A program made the translations under genes and the position numbers. A DNA stretch of 64,000 nucleotides from Vandiemenella viatica (lineage: Eukaryota; Arthropoda; Insecta; Orthoptera; Morabidae): assembly GCA_031002005.1 (NCBI GenBank), contig JARYHS010008074.1, forward strand, positions 265,671,930-265,735,929, in the 5' to 3' direction. Positions within the stretch are counted from its first letter, which is position 1. Each line of letters starts with the position of its first letter. The notes under the pieces were generated by a model. The model searched no databases. It was not told where the DNA came from and saw only the letters and a list, made by a program, of their open reading frames with translations. Positions 12,690-25,269 of the stretch are shown piece by piece.

Positions 12690-15374
12690 TCTAGAGCTCC
12701 GTTGAGATTACCAAAAGAACACAGAAAGTCAGTAAGATAAGCGCGCCAGTCGTCCACACGTTAAATTATTATTATTATTTATTTTTTTCATTTTAGAATT
12801 CTCTCATCGATGTGTTTGATAACTAAGGGTTATAATGTCGTTTACTGCATCCTTAGTATTTCTGCTCCACTATATGCACCAGTTGCTGATATATGTATAT
12901 TATATATATATTAAAAATGACGCGTGCATTTGGTCCTACAGTCTACACATTGAATTAGACAAACTCCTAAAGTCGACACATTTTACACGTGTAATCAATA
13001 CCATTTTCATAACCCTAAAATACCATCAAGAGCCGAAAAAAAACGAGAGCTGAGTGAGCAAAATCAAAAGGAAAGTTGACAGAAGAGTCCTAGCCGAAGT
13101 GGAAGCAATTCAAGACTTGGATAGGGTTTCACGGGTGCCAACCGAGGTCCCAGGTCCTGCTTCCAGGTCCCGGCCTCAAAATTCGTGAACCCTGAGGGAT
13201 TGTACTGACTAAAATGATAAATAAAAAATTAAAAAAATATTTAAAAAATCGCATCAGCTGGTGTAATAATATTACTTTGCATTGTCTGATGGTTTTGACA
13301 TGAAGTACTTAGCAAGTCATGGATTTCACTAGCTGCCTACGACATAATAAACGTAACTATAGGATCCTAAATTTGTCGTCGTATTTAGCAAAGGACGACA
13401 CCAGATATCATCATACCAATTTTACGTTTAGAACGCTGCACCGTAGCGTATAAAAGTACTTATTGTTGTAAACGGCGCAAAGTTTCGTTCAGTTCATGAT
13501 TGAATATAAATTTACAATGAAGAACGTAAATTCGACACCCTTATCGATTTAATAAACACGCAAGAATTTAGGTACTTATATTTGAGACAAAGGCTATGCA
13601 TAGTAGAAATATTATTCTCGTTTAATCTACGAAACATAATACAGTTATATATTTCATAGTGATCGCGTTTGCATGTTCCAGTGCAGCAGAAATTAAAACC
13701 AATTTACATTAACTGAATACTAAAGTACTTCCCGACGTCACAATTTCGCTTCTAGCACAAGCTATACAAAAACTATTCAACATCGTCAGACGATACCATC
13801 ACCGAACACTTGGACCTGTTCGAATTGACGAGTAAATCTTTAAGTTTTGTTAATTTTATGCACAGTTTTCTGGATCACCAACGGTGGATGGCAATTTATA
13901 CCATACGTGGATAACCATTTCAGCTCTTTAAGAAGGTTAGTAGTTAATAAATGTTTAATTATTAATTACTAAGAATGGAAATAGGGTGACAGAACGCAAG
14001 TTACCAAACTCCTCCATGAGATGTCTGATACTTGAAAATCATAAACAAGGTTCAAATCTGATAACAGCCAAAATTAGTGACACTCGATCAGGAAGTTGCG
14101 ATTTATATTTTTCAAGACTCGAGAAATCGCCGGTGATTCAAAAGATGAAACTTGTTAATCCTTCTTCCCGCTTTTCTTATAACGTCTCCTAGCAAATAAA
14201 ACACTAGAAGCTGCAGACCAAAATCATAACGGCAATGTCTGATAACAGTTTGGTCGATTACTGTTATAAAGTAATAATTAGAACCTTAACCCATTTAAAA
14301 AGAAACATTACACCTGGTTATAAAAAAAAAATAATAATATTCATATGCCGAAAGGAGTGTTATGATAGGAAGAACATAGTCAAAGCTATGGCAGTTTGTT
14401 CGTTCTGCGCGAGTATTAGTTTTCAAGTGGTTCCAGTAGTAAAGCAATTTCCTTGCGCCTAATCTTATTATAAACAAACAGCATTTGCACATTACTGTTA
14501 GCAGAAAGTGTTCAAAAGGTACTGCACTTACTGGTACTTTTCCCCTATCATGCTAACATGTTCAGATTTCAGCTTTACTTCACACCATGCATCTTCATTG
14601 TTGTTGATATATTGTTACGTCAGTAGCTTCCCTGAGAATCTACACTGCAATGTGATTATGGTGCCTTTCGTTAGCTTGTCCAGCGGATTCTCAAGAGGAC
14701 TGAATGTTTTATCAATTCTTATTTTAAGTCCCAGAGTTACAACAACCCGAATGGTAAGAGCTAGGAGTTATAGACATACGGAGACTGTTTCTGTTACGTG
14801 CTCCACGATGTCAGACAGGCTGAACATGGATGGGCCCACATATTTTTCTCCCCTCTAACATGAATTTTCAAAGCAAGTTTTTACAAAATTTTTAATTCGA
14901 CTGAAATTTCATAGTTTTATAGTATATTATGACTGAGCAATACCAAAATGTTGACACTAGCAAACTTCTTTTGGGGTGCACGATTGCAAGACTATTTAGC
15001 GAAACATTCGATTTCTGTATAGATTTAGTTACCTGATCACGTCTTTGAGAACACTCCTGTAAACTATATAAACTTATTTGATCCTGGTATAATATCAGCT
15101 ATGTGTTCCATTGAGGTTTACAGAAAATGTCACCGATTTTCAGCAATGCGGAAGAGCAAAGACATTTATTTGAAAGACCCTTTTTAATACGGCTTCAAAC
15201 AAAAAAGATTTTATAATTAATATATAATATTATCTGTTATCCCTGATTGCCATTTTAAACAAGGCGTAATCTATTAACCAAAAATATAAAAAATAAAGTG
15301 CGAGGTAGCTGAGTAGAGCTGCCAAATGTCTCGCCACGCCGCGCCGAGCCGCGCCGGCAAGCGGACTCACCTAC

Positions 15375-15435
15375 CTGTCGCGGTGACGGTGCCCGAGAGA
15401 TACTGCGGCAACCACCTCTCGGGACGCTATTTATA
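15375..15435 (-). promoter_or_regulatory. Candidate TATA/initiator promoter with adjacent splice donor
   Basis: On the minus strand a consensus TATAAATA box lies at 15435-15428. Thirty-one bases downstream is CAGT (A at 15404), the core of the arthropod initiator. A strong 5' splice-site sequence, CAG followed by GTAGGTGAGT, begins its intron at 15374. The surroundings (15300-15600) form the most GC-rich island in this part of the window. Spacing and order fit a polymerase II start with a short non-coding first exon transcribed leftwards. No coding exon was identified downstream, and a 30-nt first exon would be unusually short. It could also belong to an unrecognised retroelement. Confidence 0.35.
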
Positions 15436-16189
15436 CGGCCGAACAACAGACGCAGAAATAGACGAGACAACGGGCTAGAGAGAGATAGAGCGCGCTGCCT
15501 ACCGACGTCGGCAGATTTGCAGCTGTCCTTCACTGGCAGCGCCTGCATCACTGCAATGGTGGGGCTGCTAACCAGTCGATTACTTCGATAACAGCTTCCC
15601 AAAACACTAGAATGGCTCAGTGAGAGATCCCGTCAAATCTTTTATTTCAAAACTCAGGATTTTTTTATTATTTTTTTTATTTTTATGTTTTTATTTATTA
15701 TTATTATTATTATTATTTTTAATAGGTATTTGACATTTACAGCTCAAGCTAATTATGTTCTTAAGAAATATAAAATTCTGTAATTTCAGCAATACAGATA
15801 TATAAAAATACAGTCAAGCGGATAAGTAACTGTATTGGCGTACTAGTATCCAGTTTCATATCTCGACCTGAAATAGACTATTCATTTTCTTTAAATTGGA
15901 GTGGTGTGGATTCTAAAACTGCCTCTACCAGTAGTATAATGTGTTATTTAGCTCACACAGCAAGACGCCAGGATCGCAGATGACGCTTTTTGAAAGTGGT
16001 ATGTCATTAGCTTTTAGCTCAAATTAACATAACAGTGCAACCATGAAACTGCAAGTAAAATCAAACTTTTATCTTAATTATTTAGTCTGTTCATCTGAAA
16101 TGTTCATTTCATATATTTATTAATATGATGTAATCTATATGTGCTCCCAAAACATACCTAACCATTCCATTTCACCTTATTCTTTTAGC

Positions 16190-16411
16190 TAACGTTCTGG
16201 CCTCGCATTCGGAAGGACACCGGTTCGAATCCCCGTCCGGGAATCCAGATTTGGGTTTTCGATGGTTTACCCAGATCACTCCAGGCGAATGCCGGGATGC
16301 TTCCTTCAAAAAGGCCATGGCCGAATTCCTTCCCGTTCCTTGTTCCCCATCCCATCCCTCCTCTAATGACCAAGCTGTCGACGAGGCGTAAAGCCCAAGC
16401 AAAAAAAAAAA
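16190..16411 (+). mobile_element. tRNA-derived SINE, copy S2 (5'-truncated)
   Basis: Begins inside the tRNA-like head and keeps a perfect polymerase III box B (GGTTCGAATCC at 16221), followed by the standard body. The 3' tail folds as CCTC/GAGG around a 19-nt loop (16360-16386), then reads 'cgtaaagccc' and a run of A. Box A is missing, so this copy is unlikely to be transcribed from its own promoter. Confidence 0.75.
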
Positions 16412-17029
16412 TCTTTTAGCAATGCAAAAAATTTACCCGCCAGTGTGGCTCAGTGCGCATTCTGGTTCTGCCACCGCGTACCTGCCGAACTGACTGCGAT
16501 TCTTAGACTATATTCCGCAGTCACCGCCTCATAAACCACACATTTTCCAAACACTTATTACACGCTGAGTGTAGCTACACGTTTTACACAGAGATAGCAA
16601 AACTTAACATCCCCTGCTAGTACTTAGTATGTATAAAATGCCTAGCGTCAGCAAGGGCATGTGGGTGTTAAACAATGCCTCATAGAAGGCAGCCAACCCT
16701 AAAATGTTAAGGAAAGATGGTAAAGAAGAAAAATAATGCAGAAATACTATCTTAATTAAATGGACATATAACTTAATCACTTAACTGATGACGAAATTAT
16801 TTTTGTTGGTTCCTTTATAATAATGTTACATCTTGTTTTTTTTATAATTTATTATAAAAATAACCAAAAATATATTTTTTGGAAGGGACTGTTACACAAT
16901 AACTGAGATCGAACATTAAGTTTTAAGCTCTAACTGAAACAAATTTTATGGTACTGTGATTGGTATAGTTGAAACTGTTAAAAAAAACAGCATTACATTT
17001 TGAAAAAATATAGTTCATTGTGTGTTACA

Positions 17030-18870
17030 TTAAGTGGTTTGACATCAGTGGTAGGTAAATTGATGGAGAGATTGATATATATTTAATTCAGAAATGTTTT
17101 TGAGGAAATAAACTGATTTGCAAATTGGAAACATGAGTTAAAACAATGAATATTTGTAATTGGACTGTACACTAAATATTTCGAATGAAATGAACGAAGG
17201 AGCAAGTTGATAGTGAAGCACTAGATCTTTATAAGACTCTTCTTTCTTTCTTCTTCCTGTCCGGTATTAGGCCTGGTGGTCTTCCTACATCTCTATTTCC
17301 TCTGGGATGGTATTTGAGAATTTTCCGTGGGATCCGGTCCGTCTTCATCCTCAGTACATGTTCTGTCCAAGATATTCTGTAGGTTTGTACAGTTTGGAGA
17401 AATGGTTTTACTTTAAGTTCTTTAAGGATATCACCATATCTCTGTCTTGTAATGTGTAGCCAGCTGTTTTCCTCATGAATCGAATCTCAGCCGCCGTTAG
17501 TCTCCGTTCATCAGAGTCATGCAGACTTTGTCCACACCAGACATCCAACTCTCACTTGGTAGCTCCAAGAGCTATTCACCCGGGCAACAGTGCTGCCCCA
17601 CTGGCTAAACCAGGCGAGGGGAACCTGCTGCCTTGCAGGTTTGATAGGGGCCTATCAAAGGCTAAGGAAGTCAACCCTGAAAGAAAATCAAACGCTGGTC
17701 TGGAAGCGTCAATGTGGCAGCCCCACAGCCAGACTTACTACCACTTGGCTAGCAACCAATTGGTGGGACTAATTGTTTTTTGCTTTCAAGTCTCAAACAA
17801 GAAATCTTTATAAGATTTTTGCCAGAATTAGGCATAAAACTGTGTTAAATGAGATTTAAACCGATAGAATTGATGAAAAGAAAACTCTTAAAATGGAGAA
17901 ATCAGAGAATTAGTGCAGAAAATGCAGCGTCAAAAGAGTTGGAAGTGAAATTGGAGGTATCACAGTGTTTTGGGACGATTACTATTCGTTATTCTAATGA
18001 ATGATTATGTTCATGGTCTACATGCAGAATTTATGCTGTTACAGATGTCATACTGGTCTATAATAGCAGTAAAACGAGAGATATTTGTAACCCAGGATAC
18101 CTATCTAGGTAGGTAAACATGGAATGAAGAATGAATGTCAAGAAGAGTCAACTTATTAGGTACACGGATAAACAAAAATTTTATTGCCATAGGGTAGCGA
18201 AAGAACTGCTTGTTAAAGACCTGAAGTGTAAATATCTTGACATAACATTTGGCAATAAACTCAGTTCGGTAAGAACGGTGGGCAGGTGGTTGGAAAAGGT
18301 TTTAAAATTCTTCATTGATAGGTGACGGCGATGAAGGGGTGTTCCAGACAAGTGAGGGAACGGGGTTGATTATAGCGGTGAATTATGGGACCTGTATTTT
18401 GGAAATATAGTACACTGGTTGGAGGATGCAAAAAAATAAAAATAAAAATGCAGTTACATTTGTTTGTGCAAATTCTTCAGATCACGATCAGTAACTGATA
18501 CGATAGAGGAGCTGGATTAGGATTCATTGGAAGAAAGTAGGAGGGTGAAGAGAATGGTGGGAATATAGGAGGTGTGGTGATGAGGCTTTGAAGCATATTG
18601 GCACAACAATGAGGACTAGTGCGTTGAAAGGAAAAGAGGATCATAAACCAAGCTGGCACTTGATTTCAGGCAGAAGCGACTGTATTTGTTTTTCTTTTTG
18701 TGTGGATGTAAGGGAGGGATTGAAACATTTTTCCAAGAGAAGTGCTGAATAATATAGCAAAAACACTGAATGATTTAATGAATCCTAAAGGTAGGTTAGT
18801 GGGAAAATTACACCCAAAAACTTAAGATAAAAAAAGACAATAGTTGTGTAGGATAACTGCCACCTAATCA
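17030..18870 (+). mobile_element. LINE-A copy A1 (CR1/Jockey-like, decayed)
   Basis: Contains RT pieces in order: an 'LTSVVGKLMERLI' block near 17040, a 'GS.LGPLLFVILMND'-like block near 17960, then a 'KSQLIRYTDKQ' and 'LKCKYLDITFGNKL' block at 18130-18290 from the region after the catalytic motifs, and 3' UTR to about 18870. All are broken by stops. The same sequence family occurs at 19296-20900 (minus), 24070-24615, 35880-36060 (minus), 48920-51085 and 63430-64000. An unrelated LINE is inserted at 17237-17803. Clade placement (CR1/Jockey-like) rests on the C-terminal block and is tentative. Confidence 0.65.
17237..17803 (-). mobile_element. Internally deleted LINE nested in LINE-A, 12-bp target-site duplication
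   Basis: ATCTTTATAAGA flanks the block at 17225-17236 and 17804-17815. On the minus strand the right half reads like a 5' UTR. The left half (17240-17550) encodes a typical LINE C-terminus: an 'AAEIRFMRKTAGYT' block, then 'WTEHVLRM', then 'GRPP', ending in an AAGAAGAAAGAAAG-type tail. The endonuclease and RT that should lie between are absent. With both ends and a clean duplication, it looks like a short internally deleted derivative moved in trans. Confidence 0.65.
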
Positions 18871-18927
18871 TATGCTTCACCGCAACTGAATAATAATAAT
18901 ATAATATAGTTGTGATAGAGCGCACAT

Positions 18928-19213
18928 TAAGAAATGAACGAGTTTTAGAAATGATGGGTGAGAAAAGAAGTTTATGGAAGAAGCTTACAGGAAGAAGAGA
19001 CAGGCTGGTAGGTCATCTTTTGAGACATGCTGGATTGGTTAATTTGTTAGTGGAGGGAACAGTTGAAGGTAAGAACTGCAGAGGTAGACAGAGATTAGAA
19101 TATATGAAGCAGATAATTGAGGACGTGGATTGTAAGGGGTATGTAGAAATGAAGAGGTTAGCACAGGATAGGAAGGGATGGAGGATTGCATCAAACCAGT
19201 CTAAAGACTGACG

Positions 19214-19284
<71 letters not shown>
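18928..19284 (+). mobile_element. 5'-truncated LINE with 67-base poly(A), 11-bp target-site duplication
   Basis: AGAGCGCACAT flanks the insertion (18917-18927 and 19285-19295). It encodes an open C-terminal segment of about 99 residues with 'RRDRLVGHLLRHAGL', 'GRQRLEYMKQI' and 'WRIASNQSKD' phrases typical of a LINE ORF2 end, a stop at 19209-19211, then a long uninterrupted A tract. The open frame and intact tail suggest a young insertion. It sits in the ~60 bp that separates two tail-to-tail LINE-A copies. Confidence 0.8.
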
Positions 19285-19289
<5 letters not shown>

Positions 19290-19295
19290 GCACAT

Positions 19296-20900
19296 GACGG
19301 TGGCAATTTCCCTACACACCAATTTTTCTCCTTTCCTCTTCTCACCTACTTTTACCCTCTAGTAATTTGAACTTCAAATTCTTTCAGAGTTTTTGGAAAA
19401 TTATTGATCATTTCTCTTGGTAATTTATTCCAACTCCTGACACCATTGCCTACCAAAGTAAATTTTCCCACACCCTTACTTCTGAAATCTAGTGCCAACT
19501 TGTGGTCACGGTCATCTTTACCTCTCCACACAATTCTCTTAATTTTCCCACCAATATCTTTCCCTGCCTCAACACCTATGTACGCCTTGTAAACTCACAT
19601 TACTCTCTTCTCCCTACTTCTGTCTTTCAATTAATCCAATTCCAGCTTCTTTATCATATTAATTATTGAGTAATGCGGTAATGCCCTTTTCTGCACACCT
19701 TTTAACTCCTGCCCAAAATGTGGTTCCATACTACACTAGCACATTCAAGCTACAAGTTATAACCCAGCTGCCTTACTTCTCCGGTACATTCTCTCATCAC
19801 TCTTTCAAATAGGTTCAAAATTTTGAACCATTTCCTGCTCCTGTCCAATGTGTCCTGGCCAGGTAAGTTTGTTATCAAATGTTATGGCAAGGCATTTATA
19901 TTTCGAATCTTAAATAAGCAATTCTTTCCCCACTTTGTAATCATATTCAACCTTTAGTTTTCTATCTGCGTACCTAATAAGCTGATTCTTCATGCATTTA
20001 TCTTCATACCACGTTGACTCAACCAGATAGACATCTTGTCTATATCACCCTGCCACTGATTACTGTCTTCTACCGTTATGATCCTATTGTATAACATTAT
20101 GGTATCTGCAAACTTCTGATAGTAAACCATCAACACAATCATTCGTTAGAATAACGAGTAGTAATGGTTCCAATACGCTACGCTGTGGCACTCCCTTCTA
20201 CACTTCCACTTCTTTTGATAATGCATTTCCTAGCCTTAACTTTTTGCTTTCTACGGTTTAAAAAATCTTTTACCCAGCAAATCAACTCCAATAGTTTTTA
20301 CTTTATTTACTGCCATTTTATGACTCATTCTAGTTAAAAGCCTTTGACAGATCTAGTGCTGCACTGTCAATTTGACCTTCCCTGTACATTTTGTCCTAAA
20401 TATCTTGCGTATAGCCGGCTAACTGTGATTCGCATGAATGTTCTTGCCTAAAGACTATGTTACCGACTTGAAAACCACTTATGTTCCTCACGAAACATCT
20501 GATATGGTTGCATATCAATCTTTCCAAAAATTTGCCTACCACTGATGTCAAACGGATTGGCCTGTAGTTTTCGACCCTATTTCGTGATCTTTCCTTTATG
20601 GATCGGCACTACTATCATACTTTTCCAGTCATCTAGTAACCAGCAAGTATCCAGACTCGATTTAAATAATGTTTCAAGATAAGGTATAATGTCACATGCT
20701 GCTATCTTTAAGACATCCGTAGTAATATTACCTACACCAGCCCCTTTAAGATTTTTAGATTCCTTAGTTCCTTCATGTTATCTTCATACTGAATTTCAGA
20801 TTTTCTCGTCTGTTCACTTCCAGCTGTGCTGATAGGCTTGTTTTCCGAATTGCCCGCTACCATTCCTGAATAATAGTCCCTGATTGAGTCACTATAATTT
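19296..20900 (-). mobile_element. LINE-A copy A2 (decayed, minus strand)
   Basis: Read on the minus strand the order is: a 'PLTS.VGK' block near 20550, a 'SALDLSKAF' block near 20350, a 'VPQ.SVLEPLL.VILTND' block near 20170, the post-catalytic 'KNQLIRYADRKLKVEYDYK' block near 19960, then 3' sequence matching A1 and A3 and ending about 19300 with 'gtgtagggaaattgccacc'. Stops and indels are frequent. It is the longest LINE-A copy and covers most of the RT. It lies tail-to-tail with A1. Confidence 0.7.
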
Positions 20901-21429
20901 AAATTAAATTTTAGTTTTCTATCGTCTCTTTTTCAGGTAAATGGGGCGATTGCCAATTTCCTCGTCGGCTGTTAATAACATCAATTTTGTACAAATCAAG
21001 TTTCTAAGACCCGTCTCCAGATACCCGTAGTTCATAGAGCCTAAAATCGTTGCGACCACCAGAGACAATATAAGGCGACCACTACTCATGAGTCGGTTTC
21101 GGTTATACATTGCTGCTAAAGCATGCATTGCTATAATTAATTTGAATTAGAAAATACATCCAAACGGAAGTAAACAAATGTTAACAATTAAGTAAATAAA
21201 TAAATAATGTTTAACTGAAATACGAGTAGGTGGATTCTATTTCATCTAAAAAAATGTTAAAAAGATTGCGTACAAAACACTAAGTAAAACTTCGAAACCA
21301 ATCATTACAAGGGTTCAGTAGCAGAAAGGAAACGGTCTCCTACTGTCACTGCCTCCGTCTGTTAAAGGCCTCTAACCTGTAAATCGAAAAAGGAACAGAA
21401 ATCAAATTTGCATATATTACGTATTCCGT
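20901..21429. other. Unassigned DNA
   Basis: A minus-strand open frame of 69 codons at 20919-21128 has no motif I recognise. No other structure was seen. Confidence 0.4.
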
Positions 21430-21860
21430 TGCCAGAATCATCATCAGCCTGTTCAATCATTTACTGACTGTGACCTCAAAGTCATGAATTCAGGTAGAGC
21501 TTGAGCAGTCTTTTCCAGGTCACACGTTCTTGAGCGGTCTTCTGCCAGTTAACTTCGACAACCTTGAGAATGCCTTTGTCCCATCGGTCAGGGTGGTTTT
21601 CCTCTCAGGACTGAGGTGGTCTCTTGGGCTCCACGCTATTTTTGTCCATATTTGGTCTTTTCTTTGCGCAATATGGGTGGCCCATTGCCACTTCAAGGAT
21701 GCTGTCTTCTCTAAGATGTCTATGAGCTTCGTAACTGACCTCATGTAGGTGTGGCACTTTTCTTGTCTTGAAGTGGTACCATGAACTTGCTTCTTTGCCT
21801 TTCCCTAGTTTATGGAAATACACGTTCTCGTAAGTCTCCCTCAGGCCCATTAGCAGAATG
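21430..21860 (-). mobile_element. LINE 3' fragment (C-terminal coding end)
   Basis: On the minus strand the broken frames give 'KVTKLIDILEKTASLKWQWATHIAQRKD' and 'RKTTLTDGTKAFSRLSKLTGRR', which correspond to the 'LKW.WAGH.AR..D.RW' and 'GRPP.RW.DD....AG..W' signature at the C-terminus of many insect LINE ORF2 proteins. The 3' end carries a GATGATGATT-type simple tail (minus strand, near 21435). Nothing upstream of the C-terminus is recognisable. Confidence 0.6.
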
Positions 21861-22324
21861 AGACCGTCGATGTACTCACAATTGTCAAACAGTCGTGTTT
21901 TCTTGGGAGGTAACTTGCGTCAACAATCAATCAAGTTGCATCTTCCTTCGCCTGTTAAACTAGGATGCCTTCCAGTTTTTACATTAGTTTCAAAATTAAC
22001 GGTTCTTGTTGCTCTCATTTGCAAGAAGCTTTTCCTGAAATCACTGCAACATTTGGTTCTTCATTCAAAAAAATGTCTGTTAAGTGCCAGATGTCTTCAA
22101 ACGTCGAAATCTTTGCTCCTCCCTGCGCCCCCGTACTTGAGTATCCGTCAAATATAATTGTGTAGGTGCGTTCTCAAGTAGGTTTTATATTTCCATTTGG
22201 AACCAAAGTTTTCATAATGGTTAGATAGCTGTTACCTGGCGGCCGAACAATCCCTGCGAATATTCCGGCCTATAATGCCATACACTGGTCTGGTCTAACC
22301 ATCGATAATCAAAAGTACAATATA

Positions 22325-23671
22325 CGAGGTCTGTTAGAAAAGTATCCAAACATTTGGCAGGTGGGGGAGGGTTAAACTGGAATACCTGGAGCATTGGAAA
22401 CCCAATCAGCCTCAAAGTAGTCTCCTTGGGACTCCACATACTTGTCAAAGCGGTGTCGCCATTGTTGTAAGCATTCCGAGAAAGTCTCTTTCGGAATGGA
22501 GTTTAGCTCTGTTGTCGTTGCAGCCATAATGTTGTCTCTTGTCTGAGATCGCTTTCCTTTCAATTGCCTCTAGAGTTTGGGAAACACTCAGAAGTCGCAG
22601 GGGGCCATATCAGGAGAGTAAGGAGCCTGTTGAGGCAAGGAAGTCTTGTATTTCGCCAAAAAAATTTAGTCAAGTGTGAGGTGAGGAACGTGCTGGGATC
22701 ATTGTCGTGATGGAGGCACCAATTCCCTGATGATCGCAACTCCGGTCTCTTGAACCGCACAACATCACGTAGGCAACAGAGGACTTCCCTGTAGTACTCT
22801 TTGCTGATTGTTTGACTCTGTGTGGCGTTACTTGTGGTATACTACACCGCGGGAATCAAAGAAAGCAGTCAGCATCACTTTGACGTTGTTGCGTACTTGG
22901 CGGACCTTCTTTGGGTCTTGGTGACGCGGAATGCTTGCACAGGAACGACTGGGGTTTGGTTTCCGGGTCGTAGCTGCACACGCGGGACTCGTCACCAGTG
23001 ATTATGGTGTTCAAGCCGGGCTCAATGTTTGTAAGGTCCAGCATGTCCTGCGAAACTTCAAAACGAAGTTTCTTTTGCTCTGCCATCAGCAGCATTCGGA
23101 CGCGAATTTCGCTGACACTCTCTTCATGGTCAAATTCCTCGGTCACAACGGAATGAGCCTGAAAATGTGCCGATTTACCACTTCTTCCGCAATTTCTCGG
23201 ATAGTCACACGACAGTCCCGCATCACCATAGCGTCCACTTTGGCAATGACCTGGTCATTTCGACATGTTGATGGCCGAACGGAGCGTGGCTCGCTCTCTA
23301 CCGATGTGCGGCTATTTTTAAACCAATTGTACCCTCGTTCAAATATGAGATGCCCATGGCATCGTCACCGAAAGCCATCTGAATCTTCTCAATGATTTCC
23401 ACGTGGCTGTAGCCCAGTTTCTGGCAAAATTTGATGCAGTAGCTGTGCTCCAGTCGTCCGTCATTTTCATTACAATTAAAATCCAACGAGAGCACTATAC
23501 ACAATCTCACTGAAATGCTGCTTACCAGCAACTGACACTATTGCCAGGCGGGAAAAAATTCACGAATGCGCATGAAGGTTCAAGGTCGGCTCATGCAAAC
23601 GCGCTTCTTTCAAATCAATCAAGAATTTGCAAAAAAAAAAAAAAAAAAAAAAAAAAATCTAACGGACTTTG
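22325..23671 (-). mobile_element. mariner element (Tc1/mariner superfamily), inactive
   Basis: The left terminus begins directly after a TA with CGAGGTCTGTTAGAAAAGT (22325). The right end carries a degraded inverted copy around 23658-23671. Length (~1.35 kb) fits mariner. A run of 27 A (23631-23657) has expanded just inside the right terminal repeat. The coding strand is minus. The right TA is no longer clear. Confidence 0.8.
22390..23480 (-). pseudogene. mariner transposase, broken
   Basis: Segments of a mariner transposase are in order on the minus strand but spread over several frames. The N-terminal helix-turn-helix region includes 'KFCQKLGYSHVEIIEKIQ' (about 23440-23370). The first catalytic aspartate is in ITGDES near 22990, the second in LHHDND near 22706, and the third is recognisable in a YSP-D-MAPCD-type block near 22600. 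All three DDD positions can be found but frameshifts and stops separate them. Full-length mariner transposases are about 345 residues. This copy cannot make one. Confidence 0.8.
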
Positions 23672-24069
23672 TTCAGACTGTTCAAACGTCAGTCAAAAAT
23701 GACGGGCATCACCTTTGGTGGTAGGGCCGCATTTAGGCATAGGCTACCTAAGCTGTAGCCTAGGAGCACGCACAACAAGGGGAAAAAATCAAAGAGGTAA
23801 CCTATTCCTGAATCAGTTTTAGCACCGAAAGTCCTGAAATGATTGTGAAAACCGAAAACAACGTACGCGCATGAGCAGTTCAATTCTTCAAAATATTGAT
23901 GTACTGTAAACCAAAACATTTTCGCGCACCTATACCGAAAATTAACAATTTGCGGCTCAACGATGAGGACTTATGACCCATATAACATAAGGTTGCAGTA
24001 CAATGTGGTCGGGGTGTACGAATGTAGATTGAAGTCATTGTCGTACACGTGCAGTCGAACTAAAATTCC

Positions 24070-24615
24070 CTTGTTGGAGGGTGTGATGAGGGAATGTACC
24101 AGTGAAGTAAGAGAATTGGGTTACAAAACTCTTTTCAAACCATTGCTTGAATATAATGGTGTAGTAGGCCTAAGGGACCCAAATTTTGTATATCAATACA
24201 GGCGTTGGAGGGAGCGGAAGAAGATTTGTCTCTGGAAAGTATCTTGGAACATAATCAGCAATCTATTTAATAAAGGAGCTGGAATAGGAGGAAGGTGAAG
24301 AGAGTTATGGGAGTGAACAAAGTGTATATTGGTGACGAAACACGGAGAGATTTGGTGTAATAATGAGTAGTAGTGCATGGCACTTGATTTCAGGCAGAAG
24401 GCTGCAGGAAATTTTTCTTTCGTAGGTTAAGTGGAAGCAGGAATTGGAATGAGCTACCAAGAGAAAAGATAAATTATTTTCCCGGAAGCGCTGAAAGAAA
24501 TTAAAGTTGAAATTCGAAGAGGCAAAAGTAGGTGGATACAGGAAAAGGGAACATTTGATGTGTAGGGATATTAGTCCGGTAAAGTTAGCTCAAAAAATAG
24601 GGGTAAGGTTACAAT
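24070..24615 (+). mobile_element. LINE-A copy A3 (3' part)
   Basis: Carries the 'VRELGYKTLFKPLLEYNGVVGLRDP' block and following 'WRERKKICLW' region, then the 3' region 'cacttgatttcaggcagaag' and 'ggaatgagctaccaagaga' that also appears in A1, A4 and, inverted, in A2. One open frame of 111 codons survives (23963-24298). The upstream RT is missing. The left boundary is uncertain. Confidence 0.65.
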
Positions 24616-25269
24616 AATTCGCATAGGCTGAAAATTTCTACGAATGTTAGAACACCATTTTAAATGAAATGTGAACAGTCCCCATCGATCCCGCATCTGA
24701 AAAAAAATTTATTCAATGTAAAATTTCGCAAAAATTGTTTTTTCTTGCATTTTCAGCCAAACGATAAGTTTTATCATTAAAATAGGTCAGACAAAAATTA
24801 TAGAGGATTTTGATTATCTATAAAAATTGTTCTTACACATTTTTCCTAGGGTTTGCTATTTTTGAGTTATGGCGATTCAAAAAGTTGAAAAACTCGATGT
24901 CGTCATAATATGAGCCAGTACGCCCCCTATATATATCACTGAACCCGTAATACTAGTAAAAATATTGGTCTGTGTAACGTATACGCATAAATTGTATGAT
25001 TCTATGAATATAAACTCAAAATAAACGCAGTTCCTCATATATTTTATATGACTGTATAGCCTTGAACATCTGTCTGTTATTCAATTGTCCGGGTGGCAAC
25101 GGTCGTAGGATACCAGCTCCTCTTTCAAAGACCTAGTCTTCAACGTTCCTTCGTAGTGAAAACATGTGGTTAAGGGTAATATTTCGTAATAAAGTTTGTG
25201 CTGTTTTTAATTTTTTTTAATGTTGCAATTGTGCTTTATTTGTAGTTAACCTTTGACTGAAAGTGAAAT
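24616..25269. other. Unassigned DNA
   Basis: AT-rich, with no recognisable coding or repeat structure. Confidence 0.4.

Larger units (their letters stand above)
11801..16189. other. Mostly unassigned DNA
   Basis: No convincing coding sequence. A 91-bp LINE-tail insertion lies at 12599-12689, and a GC-rich island with promoter-like signals lies at 15300-15600. The rest is AT-rich, with simple TTA and TTAT runs near 12768-12785 and 15665-15720. Confidence 0.45.

Noticed and set aside
21858..22165. A 99-codon plus-strand gene
   Set aside because: No motif, no splice context, and flanked on both sides by transposon fragments. The frame may be a chance opening.
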